Below, in pieces: positions 35,898 to 46,603 of a stretch of 64,000 nucleotides of DNA. The notes under the pieces are model-generated. The model saw only the letters and a program-made list of their open reading frames with translations. It was not told where the DNA came from and ran no database searches. Position 1 is the first letter of the stretch; every line of letters starts with the position of its first letter. Origin of the DNA: Arenicola marina (lineage: Eukaryota; Annelida; Polychaeta; Arenicolidae); the NCBI GenBank assembly GCA_964019135.1, contig OZ025248.1:12469574-12533573 (forward strand), written 5' to 3'. Position numbers and translations under genes: made by a program.

Positions 35898-36890
35898 GTT
35901 GTACTCGGAATGGTGGGCTGACAATTCCGGTGTAGCAGGGCTTTTCAGCGTCAGTGTGAAGCAAAGGCCGACGACTCAATGGAATTGCTATCGGGTCCCA
36001 GCGCCGGTTTGTAGCAAGGCTGACGCAGCAAGTGTAATGCATATATGTTTTCAGCTGTGTACATCCGTCAGGTAGCCAACGGCCCGTGGAGACCCACATG
36101 AAGATGTAGTTTTGTTGGAGAACTCGCCGGGTAACGTCCTGGTCCTCAGCGACGCGTGTTGTTGTTGACTATCTGGGTCAGGTTTTTTCTTTGCATCAGG
36201 CCAATAGGAGAAGGCTATGCTGAAGGCCTGGGATGCCCCGCGACGAGCTAAATAAGGTAAGGAGAAAGCACGAGAAAGTGTTGCGTCGAGTGTTTTCCCT
36301 TACTCAAAAACATGTCCCCTATTGGCAATCGACCGATCACGGCGTCAAGTATTCACTGCGGTCACTCTTGCTTTTTTATGCAATCATGTGATGAAAAAAG
36401 ATCTTCCACGTGCGGTATGTCGGACAAAAGGGTCGGATGAACAAAGCAGCATATCTTTGCTGTCAGTTTTTCAGAAATGAGTAACTTCCTGCTCACGTGT
36501 GCCAATTTCATACTCACGATTGAGGAAAATGGACTCAAGCGTGGGCGGGGCTTAGTGTCGGAGTGTGCATCGGTCTATTTCAGACTTCCCATCAGTTCAC
36601 ATGTCTGAGTCATAATAGTGCCATCAAGTCCCCCATATGAGTTCATTTTTCCGATCGTGAATAGGTCCGGGTTCGAATCCCGGACGCTGGGGCATATTTT
36701 ATCCATTCATTCTTCATCGTCGGGTGCACAAAAGCGGCCTAAAACACCAAATCATTCCATTTCCTATTAGCCGTGGATAGGCCTACACCTTGATAAAGGA
36801 GAAGAAGCTTCCTACTCGTGTAATAAGTGAGCAACATTTGACGCCCAGCCTCGGGTGGAACAAAGTCGACTCCTAAAAGTGAGAATCAAC
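35898..36890. other. 5' flank of the triple-SH3b PGRP gene
   Basis: It should contain that gene's promoter. The only TATA-like string on the minus strand at a plausible distance is ACATATATGC (about 36044-36035), which is weak. A tRNA-like T-arm occurs at 36660-36690. Confidence 0.35.
36660..36690 (+). other. tRNA T-arm / pol III B-box remnant
   Basis: CCGGG-TTCGAAT-CCCGG forms a perfect tRNA T-arm with the B box GGTTCGAATCC (36670-36680). No matching anticodon arm or A box was found upstream, so it is probably a SINE or tRNA pseudogene fragment rather than a functional tRNA. Confidence 0.5.
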
Positions 36891-36893
36891 GCT

Positions 36894-37301
36894 TTAAAGT
36901 TGCATGTCGAGCTCTTTCCCGCCCAAACCAAAGAGGTCAAAATACAAATAAAAATCAGTCCTTGAATCCTTCAAGATTTCTTTTGTGTATACTCCACCCA
37001 TGCCAGACTGCCAAATAGTGTCTCTTAGCCTTGCGCGTGATATCAATTTACCACAAGTTTTCATTTTAGTGGTAAACGTCATCAGTTTGTGTGCTTCGCG
37101 ATGCTTTGGTATAAGTAGCAGTGCCGCGACAGACTTCTGTGGTGTCCGGGGATAGACACGTTTGCCACACCACAGCCGAAACAGCAATGTTTATCAGGTT
37201 TCTGAATTCATAGAATGAAACATTCGAGTTTTCTGCAAATTTTGATATAAATATCGCCTGGGCTTAGTTTTGGCGGGAAAGAACTCGACATGCAACTTTA
37301 A
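36894..37301. mobile_element. MITE with TTAA at both ends and about 30-bp inverted repeats
   Basis: The left end is TTAAAGTTGCATGTCGAG (36894 onward). The right end is its near-perfect complement, CTCGACATGCAACTTTAA (to 37301). The arms extend to TCTTTCCCGCC / GGCGGGAAAGA. TTAA on both sides is the target-site pattern of piggyBac-type elements, though the termini are not the canonical piggyBac bases. No transposase frame is present. Confidence 0.8.
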
Positions 37302-37644
37302 CAAAAGAATGACGTCATAGCAATGCTTTAAGAACAGGTTATACGACTCAACGGCTGCCACAGAGCGTCAACACCCGCTTCAACGCCTTTTATTTTTGGA
37401 TAAGTAATGGATACATCTCCACACAAATCACATACCTGCCTTCTACGAACATTTGTAAACATTTACAACTACTTTCGAAGCAAGACCTACAATTATTAAG
37501 TGTTACAAGGCACTCGCGACGCAAATTTACTCGCTAGTTTTAGTGTGGGAATTTCACTTCTTTGGCGCTTGGGGCGTTGTTTTGCTGCTCACTGTCCGTC
37601 GAAGAGGGGGGGGGGGTGTAGCTCTCTTGCGCAACCATTACAGC

Positions 37645-39030
37645 AGGCCAGCACACAGCAAACCAGGACACAACAGGCCAGCACACAGCACACAGTAGGC
37701 CAGCACACAGCTGGCAAGCACACAGCAGGCGGCCAGCACACAGCACACAGCATACAGCAGGCCAGCACACAGCACACCGCAGGCCATCACACAGCACACA
37801 GCAGGCCAGCACACAGCATGCGGCCAGCACACAGCACACAACACACAGCACACAGCACACAACACACATGTGCACACAGCACATAACAGGCCAGCACACA
37901 GCAGACCAGCACACAGCACACAACACACAGCAGGCCAGCACACAGCATACAGCAGGCCAGCACACAACACACAGCAGGCCAGCACACAGCACACAGCAGG
38001 CCAGCACACAGCACACAGCAGGCCAGCACACAGCAGGCGGCCAGCACACAGCACACATCAGGCCAGCACACAGCACACAGCCGGCCAGCACACAGCAGGC
38101 AGCACACAGCAGGCTAGCAGAGAGCAGGCAAGCACACAGCACAAAGCAGGCCAGCACACAGCAGGCCAGCACATAACACACAGCAAAGAGCAGGCCAGCA
38201 CACAGCACACAGCAGGCCTGCACACAGCAGGCCAGCACACAGCTGGCCAGCACATAACACACAGCAGAGAGCAGGCCAGCACACACCAGACAGCAGGCCA
38301 GCACACACCACACAGCAGGCCAGCACACAGCAGGCCAGCGGAGAGCAGACCAGCACACAGCAGGCCAGCACACAGCAGGCCAGCACACAACGCACAGCAC
38401 ACAGCAGGCCAGCACACATCAGGCAGCACACAGTAGGTCAGCACGCAGCACACACCACGCAGCACACTGTAGGCCAGAACACAGCAGGCCAAGGCCAGTA
38501 CACAACACACAGCAGGCCAGCACACAGCAGGCCAGCACATAGAAGGCCAGCACACAGCAGGCCAGCACACAGCAGGCCAGCACGCAGCACACATTAGACC
38601 AGCACACAGTAGGCCAGCACACAGCAGGCCACCACACGGCAGGCTAGCACACAGCAGGCCAGCACACAGCACACGACAGGCCAGCATACAGCTGGTCAGC
38701 ACACAGCACACAGCACAAAACATGCCAGCGCACAGCAGGCCAGCACACATCAGACCCGCACAGAGCAGGTCAGCACACAGCACACAGCACACGGCAGGCC
38801 AGCACACAACATGCCAGCACACAGCAGGCCAGCACACAGCAGGCCAGCACACAACAGGCCAGCACACAGCACACAAGCACACAGCAGGTCAGCACACATC
38901 ACACAGCATGCCAGCACACAGCAGGCCAGGAAATAACAGGCCAGCACACAGCAGGCCAGCCCGCAGCACACAACAAACAGCACGTCAGCACACAGCACAC
39001 AACAGGCCAGCACACAGCAGGCCAGCACAC
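37645..39030. repeat. minisatellite, 15-bp unit, about 90 copies
   Basis: The unit is GCACACAGCAGGCCA with CACAGCA spacers. It lies about 1.7 kb upstream of the triple-SH3b PGRP start codon. Cys/Ala/Leu-rich and His/Ser/Thr-rich frames through it are artefacts. Confidence 0.95.
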
Positions 39031-39054
39031 AGCCTCGGTTTTATAAGACGCTTT

Positions 39055-39625
39055 ATAAAGAATTGTGGGGATCCTTCTATATCTGTTTGTTTCGTAATGT
39101 TCGACAAGATGATTGTACCAATACTTTTATACAAAACTTTTATACAAAGATCGATAACAATCTGTATGCAATCGCTACTGAAGATGTTAACCTTGTCCTG
39201 TTGGGAGATCTAAACGTAAACATGTTGAACCCTGAAATATGGTACAAAAAATATCGTTAAGTCACCGATTTGTTTTAAAGGTAAAACACCGACCTTAATT
39301 GATGTTGTAATTACAAATGTTGCAAAGCGCTTACGAGATTTATCAATTATAGATACGGACCTTAGCGATTTTCACCATATGGTATGCAAAGCAACAAACT
39401 TAGAAGTTCCCTTTAAACAGCAGAAGCGTGTTTATTATCGAAATTTTAAACATTTTGATGAGGCTAAATACAAAGCTGATCTGGCATCGGTACCCTTTCA
39501 TGTAAGTGAAGTGTTGATGTGGACGATCCATATCGGTTCTGTAGTACACTGACCAAAAAGGTCGTTGACAGACATGCACCAACCAAGCAACGGGTTGCGA
39601 AGAATAACTGTTTGCCTTATATGGG
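39055..39625 (+). pseudogene. LINE endonuclease (APE-type) fragment, frameshifted
   Basis: The translation has LVLLGDLNVNML (the GDxN motif). In a shifted frame near 39250 it continues with KTPTLIDVVITN and TDLSDFHHMVCKAT (the SDH-like motif), then RVYYRNFKHFDEAKYKADL and VDRHAPTKQRV. These are the C-terminal motifs of an apurinic endonuclease domain of a non-LTR retrotransposon. It ends at a G-run at 39621. Confidence 0.8.
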
Positions 39626-41094
39626 GGGGGGGGGGGTGATTCGTGATTGTACCTAAAATTATTATTGGGATCGGGAACTGAGTAGAGTTATTTACATGAT
39701 TCGTGATCGAAGTAATTCTCGTGATTTGGGGAAAACCTGCAATCCGTGATGTGTGATTGAAAACAACGCGTGATTTGCACTACAGTTATTATCGTGATTG
39801 TGATACTCGACTTTGTTGGGGTTTTTTTGTCCTGATTCTCGGCATTTAGTTCCTTTTTTGCTGCCATGAATATTTTAGCATTCTGAACTCGTTATGGAAC
39901 GACATTGGTCACATCCAACTATTTCCATTTGTTGCGGGAATGCTTGGAGGGTGTCATCAAGAATTTAACTGATCTGGTGTAGTTTGTTTAAAAATGTTAT
40001 GTTAGGTCTAAAATGTGTATTCATGTACTATTTACATTCAGTGGTCCAATGCGTCGGTCACTTGGCGGCCTCATGTTGTTGTGCCGACGGTATACCCGCT
40101 AGACAAAACTACTTGATCTACTTGAAGCTCCCTATTTCAAACTGGCCAACCAACTCAAGTAGGCCTACGCTGGATTTTATGTCGTAGTTTAAGTTGGTTT
40201 ATAGTATAGTCGCCGCTCCCAGAAGACATTGGTAAAGCTACCCAATGAGTTTAAATGACCAGCACTTCGTGCTTTTTATAGTTTCAATGTGACTCATCGG
40301 TAAATCGAAGCTTAACTTGTTTTACAAATATCTACTGTTATGTCTATCTGTATTTTGGGCCTGATGGGATTGAAAACTCAACAAAGTCATGTTCATATAG
40401 ACACCAAGTGTTTTTCTGGGCCATAAACATACGAATATATAGCTTTTGGGTAAACACGTTCTTTATTAAGGATGCTCAGCATACATCGACCCCACCTGCT
40501 CGAAACTAGGACAGCGGCGCATAAAATGAGATGTGTGTGTCTTAGGCATAATGTGCGCGCATTGAAGTTAAATTAGACCAAGAGACCTCCCGGGACAATC
40601 AAATGGGGATAGACCAAACTAAAAGGATCTTTTATTTATGTCTATGATTATGCATTATGTTGTGTATGTGTATGTATGTGTATGTATTACCCGAGATGTG
40701 AGATGAAGCGAGGCTTCTTACCGCCCAAATCCGCTCGGAAGGGGTACTTTTTATCGGCATCCCGCTCTGTAAACGCACGTTTTCAGAGCCCCCCCCCCAC
40801 TTCCTGGTCGCAAGTTTTAAAATATCCGCTCTATAAGGGTATCGTTTTCCTCATAAATGTCCTCTCTATATTTTCTATCACAAATATCCGCTCTCTCAGG
40901 CATCAAGACACCCGCGGACCCCCCCCCCCCCACCCCCCCAACCAGATTTGTATAATAGTGCCCCCCCCCCCACCGGGGGATTTTACATCGTCTGCCAACC
41001 TATCTCGCGCTCATGACAATCTAAGAATGGTCTGCCAAAACCCGGTCCATGAAGTACAAGGCCTTCATGTCGTTTGCAAAGCCCTCGGACGGTC
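39626..41094. other. no gene recognised; dispersed repeat sequence
   Basis: 39620-39830 repeats variants of 'TCGTGAT' after a G-run and may be a diverged relative of the 9.9/60.0-kb element. 40780-40980 is C-run-rich with TCGCAAGTTTT, also seen at 63600-63640. No protein-coding gene was recognised. Confidence 0.4.
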
Positions 41095-41095
41095 A

Positions 41096-41447
41096 TAGGG
41101 TCTGTAAGTGACATCATAGACAGCGCGCGCTCACCTCCAGCGAATCCGGTTTTGGGTACATGACGCTTCACCGCCCCATATACAAAGCATAGGGAGCTCT
41201 TTGTAATGGCGTGAAACGCACAGAAAACCAGCGTCTTGCGATTTAAAACTAGTACGAGTATGAAGGTACACCCCAAACATTTATTCCATATGGTTTTCAA
41301 ATCTAACATTGCATTCATATCTCAAACATCAGTGAGTCTAATTTGAGGCCCATAGTAAAGTATAGGGACCCGCTGACGCGTTGTACCCAGAACGGTTCTT
41401 TCTAGAGGTGAGCGCGCGCTGTCTGTGACGTCACTTACAGACCCTAT
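41096..41447. mobile_element. Tc1/mariner-like MITE with about 45-bp inverted repeats
   Basis: The left end TAGGGTCTGTAAGTGACATC, continuing to GCGCGCGCTCACCTC, is mirrored at the right end by GAGGTGAGCGCGCGCTGTCT and GTGACGTCACTTACAGACCC-TA. TA at both ends fits a mariner-type target duplication. It has no coding capacity. Confidence 0.85.
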
Positions 41448-41480
41448 TGCCGACCGATCATTCTCATTCTTCTGAGAAGC

Positions 41481-41650
41481 AAAGCAAACATGAACACCTT
41501 CTGCCAAACCCTTTCACGTTCATGACAAACCAAGCATTCACATCGTCTGCCATGCCCCCTCACGGTCATGACAAAGCAAACATGAACACCTTCTGCCAAA
41601 CCCTTTCACGTTCATGACAAACCAAGCATTCACATCGTCTACCGCTTTAC
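41481..41650. repeat. tandem duplication, 92-bp unit, two copies
   Basis: AAAGCAAACATGAACACCTT starts at 41481 and again at 41573, with almost identical sequence after it. Related degenerate copies occur near 41010-41095. Confidence 0.8.
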
Positions 41651-42725
41651 CTGTCGGTGGGGAGGAGGACTTCTTCGGCTTGACTAGGGGGTGGGGAGAG
41701 GGGGGGGAGGGGGACTTAAACCGTAGTCGCCCCCGCGTGATCCGCCTCTGCGATCGATCTTACACCAAGGCCCGGGGTGCCCACCCTCCGGGGTGCCCAC
41801 CCTCCCTTATGGGCCATCAAGTACTGCGGATACGAAGGCACTCATATCGATGCTAACAGCATTCATGTCGCGTTTGCAAACTTCGTTGAACATCAGCTTT
41901 GGTTGTCCAGTTGGCCTTTTGCCGGCGGCAAGCTCGCCATTGAGCATATAACCTTGCCTATGAGGAACGTGCCCAAACCAGCGAAGATATGTCCTGGCAA
42001 GAGCAAGAATTCTTGGTAGTCGGTCCTTGGCTAAACACTTCGTATTTTGTTACCTTTGCCACTTCTTCGTGCATTATGTCATATCTATCGCACATCCGCC
42101 GATCCGGATTGTTCTTTTCTTAATATCATTCCGTCAAATAATCATGGTTGAAAGAGATTCTTCGTTCTATATTGAGAGCGGTATTCACACTTTCAGGTGC
42201 CTGGAATATTTCTAATATTAAATATGCAAAAGATGCATTTATATGCATTTTGGATCATGATGAGCCAGATAAAACTCCTATCACCGTTATCAAGGGCTCT
42301 CCAAAGCAAAATACATTACAAGTTCAGCTCATGAGACAACTAAACCTGTTGTTTAATATTGGTTTAGTACATGAACCCTCGTAATGAGTGTGTTAATTGT
42401 GAACATGCCATTTGGGTAATAGAGCTGGGTACATATTCAGCCCCAATAGCCGATGAATGATGATTTTAGAGAATCAAGACTATATTGAGCTCTTTGTATT
42501 CGCTTAAAAATCCTTGTCTTAGCTGTTTAACCTTATTTTGCCCCGTAGATATTTACGTGAACCAAGTGTTATCATACCAGCGTTATGTGATTATGCAATC
42601 TGGTGTTGATTGCCGATTTATCACAAAGACTATAAGTCCGTTATGGCTATAAAAAAAGCAACCAAGACACTGTAGAAGCTTTTAACTTCAGGCAGTAGGT
42701 AGCCACGAAATACAGCACTTAAATG
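41650..42725. other. no gene recognised
   Basis: A 78-codon frame (42148-42384) is open but has no recognisable motif. The rest is unassigned. Confidence 0.35.
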
Positions 42726-42729
42726 CATT

Positions 42730-44165
42730 GATGTTTCGAAGTCTAGTGACTACAAGATACCTCCGAAGCTTATCAAGTTGGGAGCTGCCATCTTGTGTGA
42801 GCCATTAAGGTATGTTTTAAATATGCCGATTAAAGGTAATGCGCTTCCAAAAGATCGGAAATACGCTGAAGTTACACCTATTTTCAAGAAAAGGGACAAC
42901 TTAGATCAAGAAAGGTACAGGCCGGTAAGTGTTCTCTTACCGGCCTGTCTAATGTGTTCTTATTTCCAAGCTTTATGAAAATATATTGTGTGAGCATCTT
43001 ATGTCCTATATGGGACCCAGGTTATCACCCAGACTCTCTGGGATTAGAAAGGGACACAGCTGTCAAAGTTTACTGACGCGTTTTGTTGAAGATTTCAAAA
43101 ATGCATTAGATAATAATCAAGTTATGGGAGCTATACTCATGGACCTCTCCGCAGCATTCGATTATCTTCCACACAGATTATTAGTTACCAAGATGAACGC
43201 TTATGGCATCAGCAAACAATGTTGTTCGCTTGTTGCGAACCGCGAACAGAGGGTAAAACTAGGACATAATCGGAGCGAGTGGATTTCTCTCAAGAAAGGA
43301 GCACCACAGGGTTCTGTTTTCGGTCCACATCTGTAAAATATATTTACGAATGACCTGCTAGTATCCACCTCACCGGAAACTGAGAAGTATAACTATGCTG
43401 ACAAAAAAACTGTTGCGGCTCAAGGTAAAGAGATTAGCAAAGTTAAGATAATTCTAGAGAATGCGTTAACGGAAATAAAAACGTGGTTCACCGATAATTA
43501 CATGAAGGCCAACCCAAGTAAGTACCAAGCAATCGTATTTGGGAGGCGGAACGAAATAGGTGAGGGTAGATGTTTTCCGTTTCTGGTACATAACTGGCAG
43601 GGGAACAGGTAGTAGTAACATTAGTAGGTATTTAATTGGATTTCAGATTAAATCTCGGCAGCCATATATCAAGTTTGTGCAAAAAGGCTAGTAAAAGTCT
43701 CCATGTGTTAGCTAGGGTGTCTGCATCCATGGATGTTGATAGCAAACTTACATTACTTCATTCATTGATCCTTTCAAATTTTTATTATTGTCCCGTTATG
43801 TGGCATTTTTTATATGAAAAACATGCGTAATATTGAAAAGATACAGCAGCGTGCACTGAGATTTGTCTTTAATGATTTTAGATCAGCATATACAGAGTTG
43901 AGGAAGAAAGCGGGTATACCTTTGCCATATGTTGAGCGGTTGCGCTGTATAGCTTTGGAAGTTTACAAGAGTATCAGCAAGATTGGGCCCAGTTACATCC
44001 ATGACATGCATAACGTTAAGGAAACCAATCACGTGTTGAAACATGGACCAACTCTATGTATGCCACGCTTTAAGACAACAGCCTACGACCAAAATGTATT
44101 GAAGTATCAAGGTAGCAATTTATGGAATATGCTCAACAAAGAAATAGTTATTGTAATCTGCTAAG
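42730..44165 (+). pseudogene. LINE reverse transcriptase, inactivated
   Basis: Ordered RT motifs are spread over several frames: KYAEVTPIFKK and ERYRPVSVL; then KGHSCQSLL, GAILMDLSAAFDYLPH and GAPQGSVFGP; then KYNYADKKTV and YMKANPSKYQAIVFG; then LLHSLILSNFYYCPVMWH, EKIQQRALRFV and a C-terminal stretch. The order fits CR1/Nimb-like non-LTR elements. The catalytic box reads YADK instead of YADD, and there are several frameshifts and stops. It may be the RT half of the element whose endonuclease is at 39055-39625. Confidence 0.85.
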
Positions 44166-44559
44166 GAATTCAAAACCATGCTGTCAACCTCGGATGTGTT
44201 CATGTGTCAATGTCATTCGGGCGCATTGTGCAACATAGCTAACGGGTAAGGTTTAAATAGATGATAGAATGGTTGCTATTTTTTCATTATTATACGTACA
44301 TTTATCACATCAACTCATGTCATTTTATTATTGTCGGTCAATAGCACTTGCACTAATGTGTATTGTTGATTTTTATATACCGACGTTAAATCAAACTTTA
44401 TCTTATGTTATCTTATCCAGACTGTGTAGTTATGGGAGAATGCGGTCGAAACCCTGTGTGTTTTATATTACGCTAGATGTGTTGACATTTGGGTAAACAT
44501 GGTTGTGTCGGAAAGTTCAGTGTATCCAAAGGAATGTGAGTAATGTATAAAGGGTCATC

Positions 44560-44990
44560 TGGGCCCGCAAAATTACAAATGTACTCACAATGTATGGTTT
44601 TGGTCATATAGGGTTAACTCAGGGAGTTGCTGATGCAAATATGTTTTTTTATAGAATTTCAACAGCGTCTTTGTGATATTGCACAACAGGAGTGGTCGTC
44701 AGATGTCCATGTCCTCCCAAAGCAGGACACTTACTGTTGCTTTAAAACTTTACTCGAACCGGGGCGAAATCATTAAGCATAGAATAGCAATATTCCCTTT
44801 CCACTGTTCTTTGCATAGATCAACTGTAGAAAGTCAACTGGGAATGTTGGCCAGAGATGAACGATTTTGTAAATATTGTTTGAATTTATCTAGAGAAATT
44901 GTTGAAAACGACTTTAATTTTTTACTTGTCTCTTTTTTGTCCCGTATCCGTCGCATGTACCACGACGGGAAAAAAACAGCGTAGAAAAAC
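44560..44990 (+). pseudogene. LINE ORF2 C-terminal zinc-knuckle fragment
   Basis: One frame reads QQRLCDIAQQEWSSDVHVL. After a frameshift another reads RIAIFPFHCSLHRSTVESQL, ERFCKYCLNLSREIVEND and FNFLLV, the usual basic segment, CxxC and F.FLL end of LINE ORF2. It is a degenerate copy. Confidence 0.65.
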
Positions 44991-45735
44991 AGGAGGTTGA
45001 TAAGGAGAAGGCGAGCACTGTGGCTGTTCTTCTTCCCACGTCTGCCGCTTAAATACTAGCCACCATACTGTATTATACAGACACGTAATATTATGAATAT
45101 CTAGATTAGCTAAACGTATGGCCAGAAAATCCGTGATTTAGTAATCTATTACCTTGTTACAGGATGTATCTGTTTGTCTCCGTCACTTAGTCCCGTAGCT
45201 AACGGTAAATCTGTGAGATCTCCTCATTTACATACCTTCCACAGAATAGCTGAGGGCTGATTCAGTCCAATTTAACTCATAATCTGTTTTGGTTGCGAAT
45301 TACACTATTGAGGATATGAGTTTGCTAAAAATGTTGAGTTCTTATGAGATATTAACGCCTGATCTATCTTTATCCTTCAACTTCGCTCGTCTCCAGTCTG
45401 TCGAGGATTCCCTGACATTGTTTCACGCTACTCCATCAGGCGTAACGGCATTTCAAACAGCTCTGTCAAAGCTTACGTCCTGCTCCATTGTTAAACTTGA
45501 TGTTCTGCCATACAGACTCCAGTATTTCATTCATTGACCTGCTCTCTCGCCCTACCGGCCTTCACTCTGCGGAATCATCAACACCATCTCCCCATGCAGC
45601 CATCCTCACGTGACCTAGTATGCTATCTGGGAAATGGTAAATGTTGGATTGCAAATGTGTTACCGAAATACCCAGAATGCATTGCCCATGCAGTGGCGCC
45701 TAACAGTGGAATAAGCTGAACTATGATTTGCGAAG
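44991..45735. other. no gene recognised
   Basis: Short frames at 45289-45537 and 45534-45719 have no recognisable motif. Probable repeat debris. Confidence 0.35.
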
Positions 45736-45744
45736 TCGTCTATG

Positions 45745-46010
45745 ACGCCATACCATCAATGGCGCCATACTATAAGCCCGTTCAATTACACCAGACCATC
45801 AATGACGTCATACTATAAGACCTGTTCAATGGCGCTACACCGTCAATGACGTCATACTATAAGACCTGTTCAATGGCGCTACACCATCAATGACGTCATA
45901 CTATAAGACCGTTCAATGGCGCTACACCATCAATGACTTCATATTATAAGACCGTGCAATGGCGCTACACCATCAATGTCTCATATGATGATACCGTAAA
46001 ATGGCGGCGT
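45745..46010. promoter_or_regulatory. 44-bp tandem array with CRE palindromes upstream of the single-SH3b PGRP gene
   Basis: About six copies of a 44-bp unit (CATCAATGACGTCATACTAT, then AAGACCTGTTCAATGGCGCT). TGACGTCA is intact in three copies (near 45811, 45847 and 45890) and degraded in the others. It ends about 480 bp before the start codon. Promoter function is inferred from motif and position only. Confidence 0.55.
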
Positions 46011-46438
46011 CTCATCAACCCTGTCATATAACACCTGTCGATGGATCACCACTGTCGTCATATAACTGGGCCCCTCACCGGCGGGATACACCCAGGCGGG
46101 TTTTAGTAAGTCCTAATATTTATTTTTGCATTGCACGTGCCTTAATTGCACTGACATCCAGGGTAGATATCATAGCCCCTCTCTTAGCCCTTCAGTATCT
46201 ACAGCAAAACCCTGCGATTGCCTGGTAAAGGACCTTATATTTATATATTCAAAGATGTCAGCAGTAGCTAAATACAAACTTCGGACGCACTGTTGTTGGG
46301 CGGATGTCAAGGGATTGGGTTTTTGGCGGGTTTTTTTTATCTCTACGCTAGCTTAAAAAGGTTATTTTTTGTTCCTTTATCAGTTCAAGAAAGAAACATT
46401 ACGAAGTGAAAAGCGATAACTCCTTATCAACCCCAGGT

Positions 46439-46446
46439 ATATATAT
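46439..46446 (+). promoter_or_regulatory. TATA box of the single-SH3b PGRP gene
   Basis: TATATATA lies 46 bp upstream of the ATG at 46492, predicting transcription start near 46470 and a very short 5' UTR. Confidence 0.6.
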
Positions 46447-46491
46447 GGCTAGACAGATGTAAAAGTGACACTATCACCAGACACAAGCACC

Positions 46492-46603
46492 ATGATTCTC
46501 GCCCTGTCACTGTGTTTCGCCCTGTTGAGTGCGGCGAGCGCCGCTCCGCCCGTCGACAGCTGTCTGTGTCTCACCGGAAACTCCGTCAACGTCAGAGACG
46601 CCC
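46492..46603 (+). CDS. single-SH3b PGRP, exon 1
   Basis: Signal peptide MILALSLCFALLSAASAA and then CLCLTGNSVNVRDA. The donor is GTGAGT, phase 1. Its joining to exon 2 across 8.4 kb is supported by phase and by the identical design of the 60878 gene. Confidence 0.88.

Noticed and set aside
36660..36690. Functional tRNA gene
   Set aside because: Only the T-arm is convincing; acceptor, D and anticodon arms are missing upstream.
37540..39028. Cys-rich and His/Ser/Thr-rich frames
   Set aside because: Produced by the 15-bp GCACACAGCAGGCCA array on both strands.
41614..42019. Two overlapping 80-codon frames
   Set aside because: Low-complexity Gly/Pro runs from G- and C-tracts; no family resemblance.
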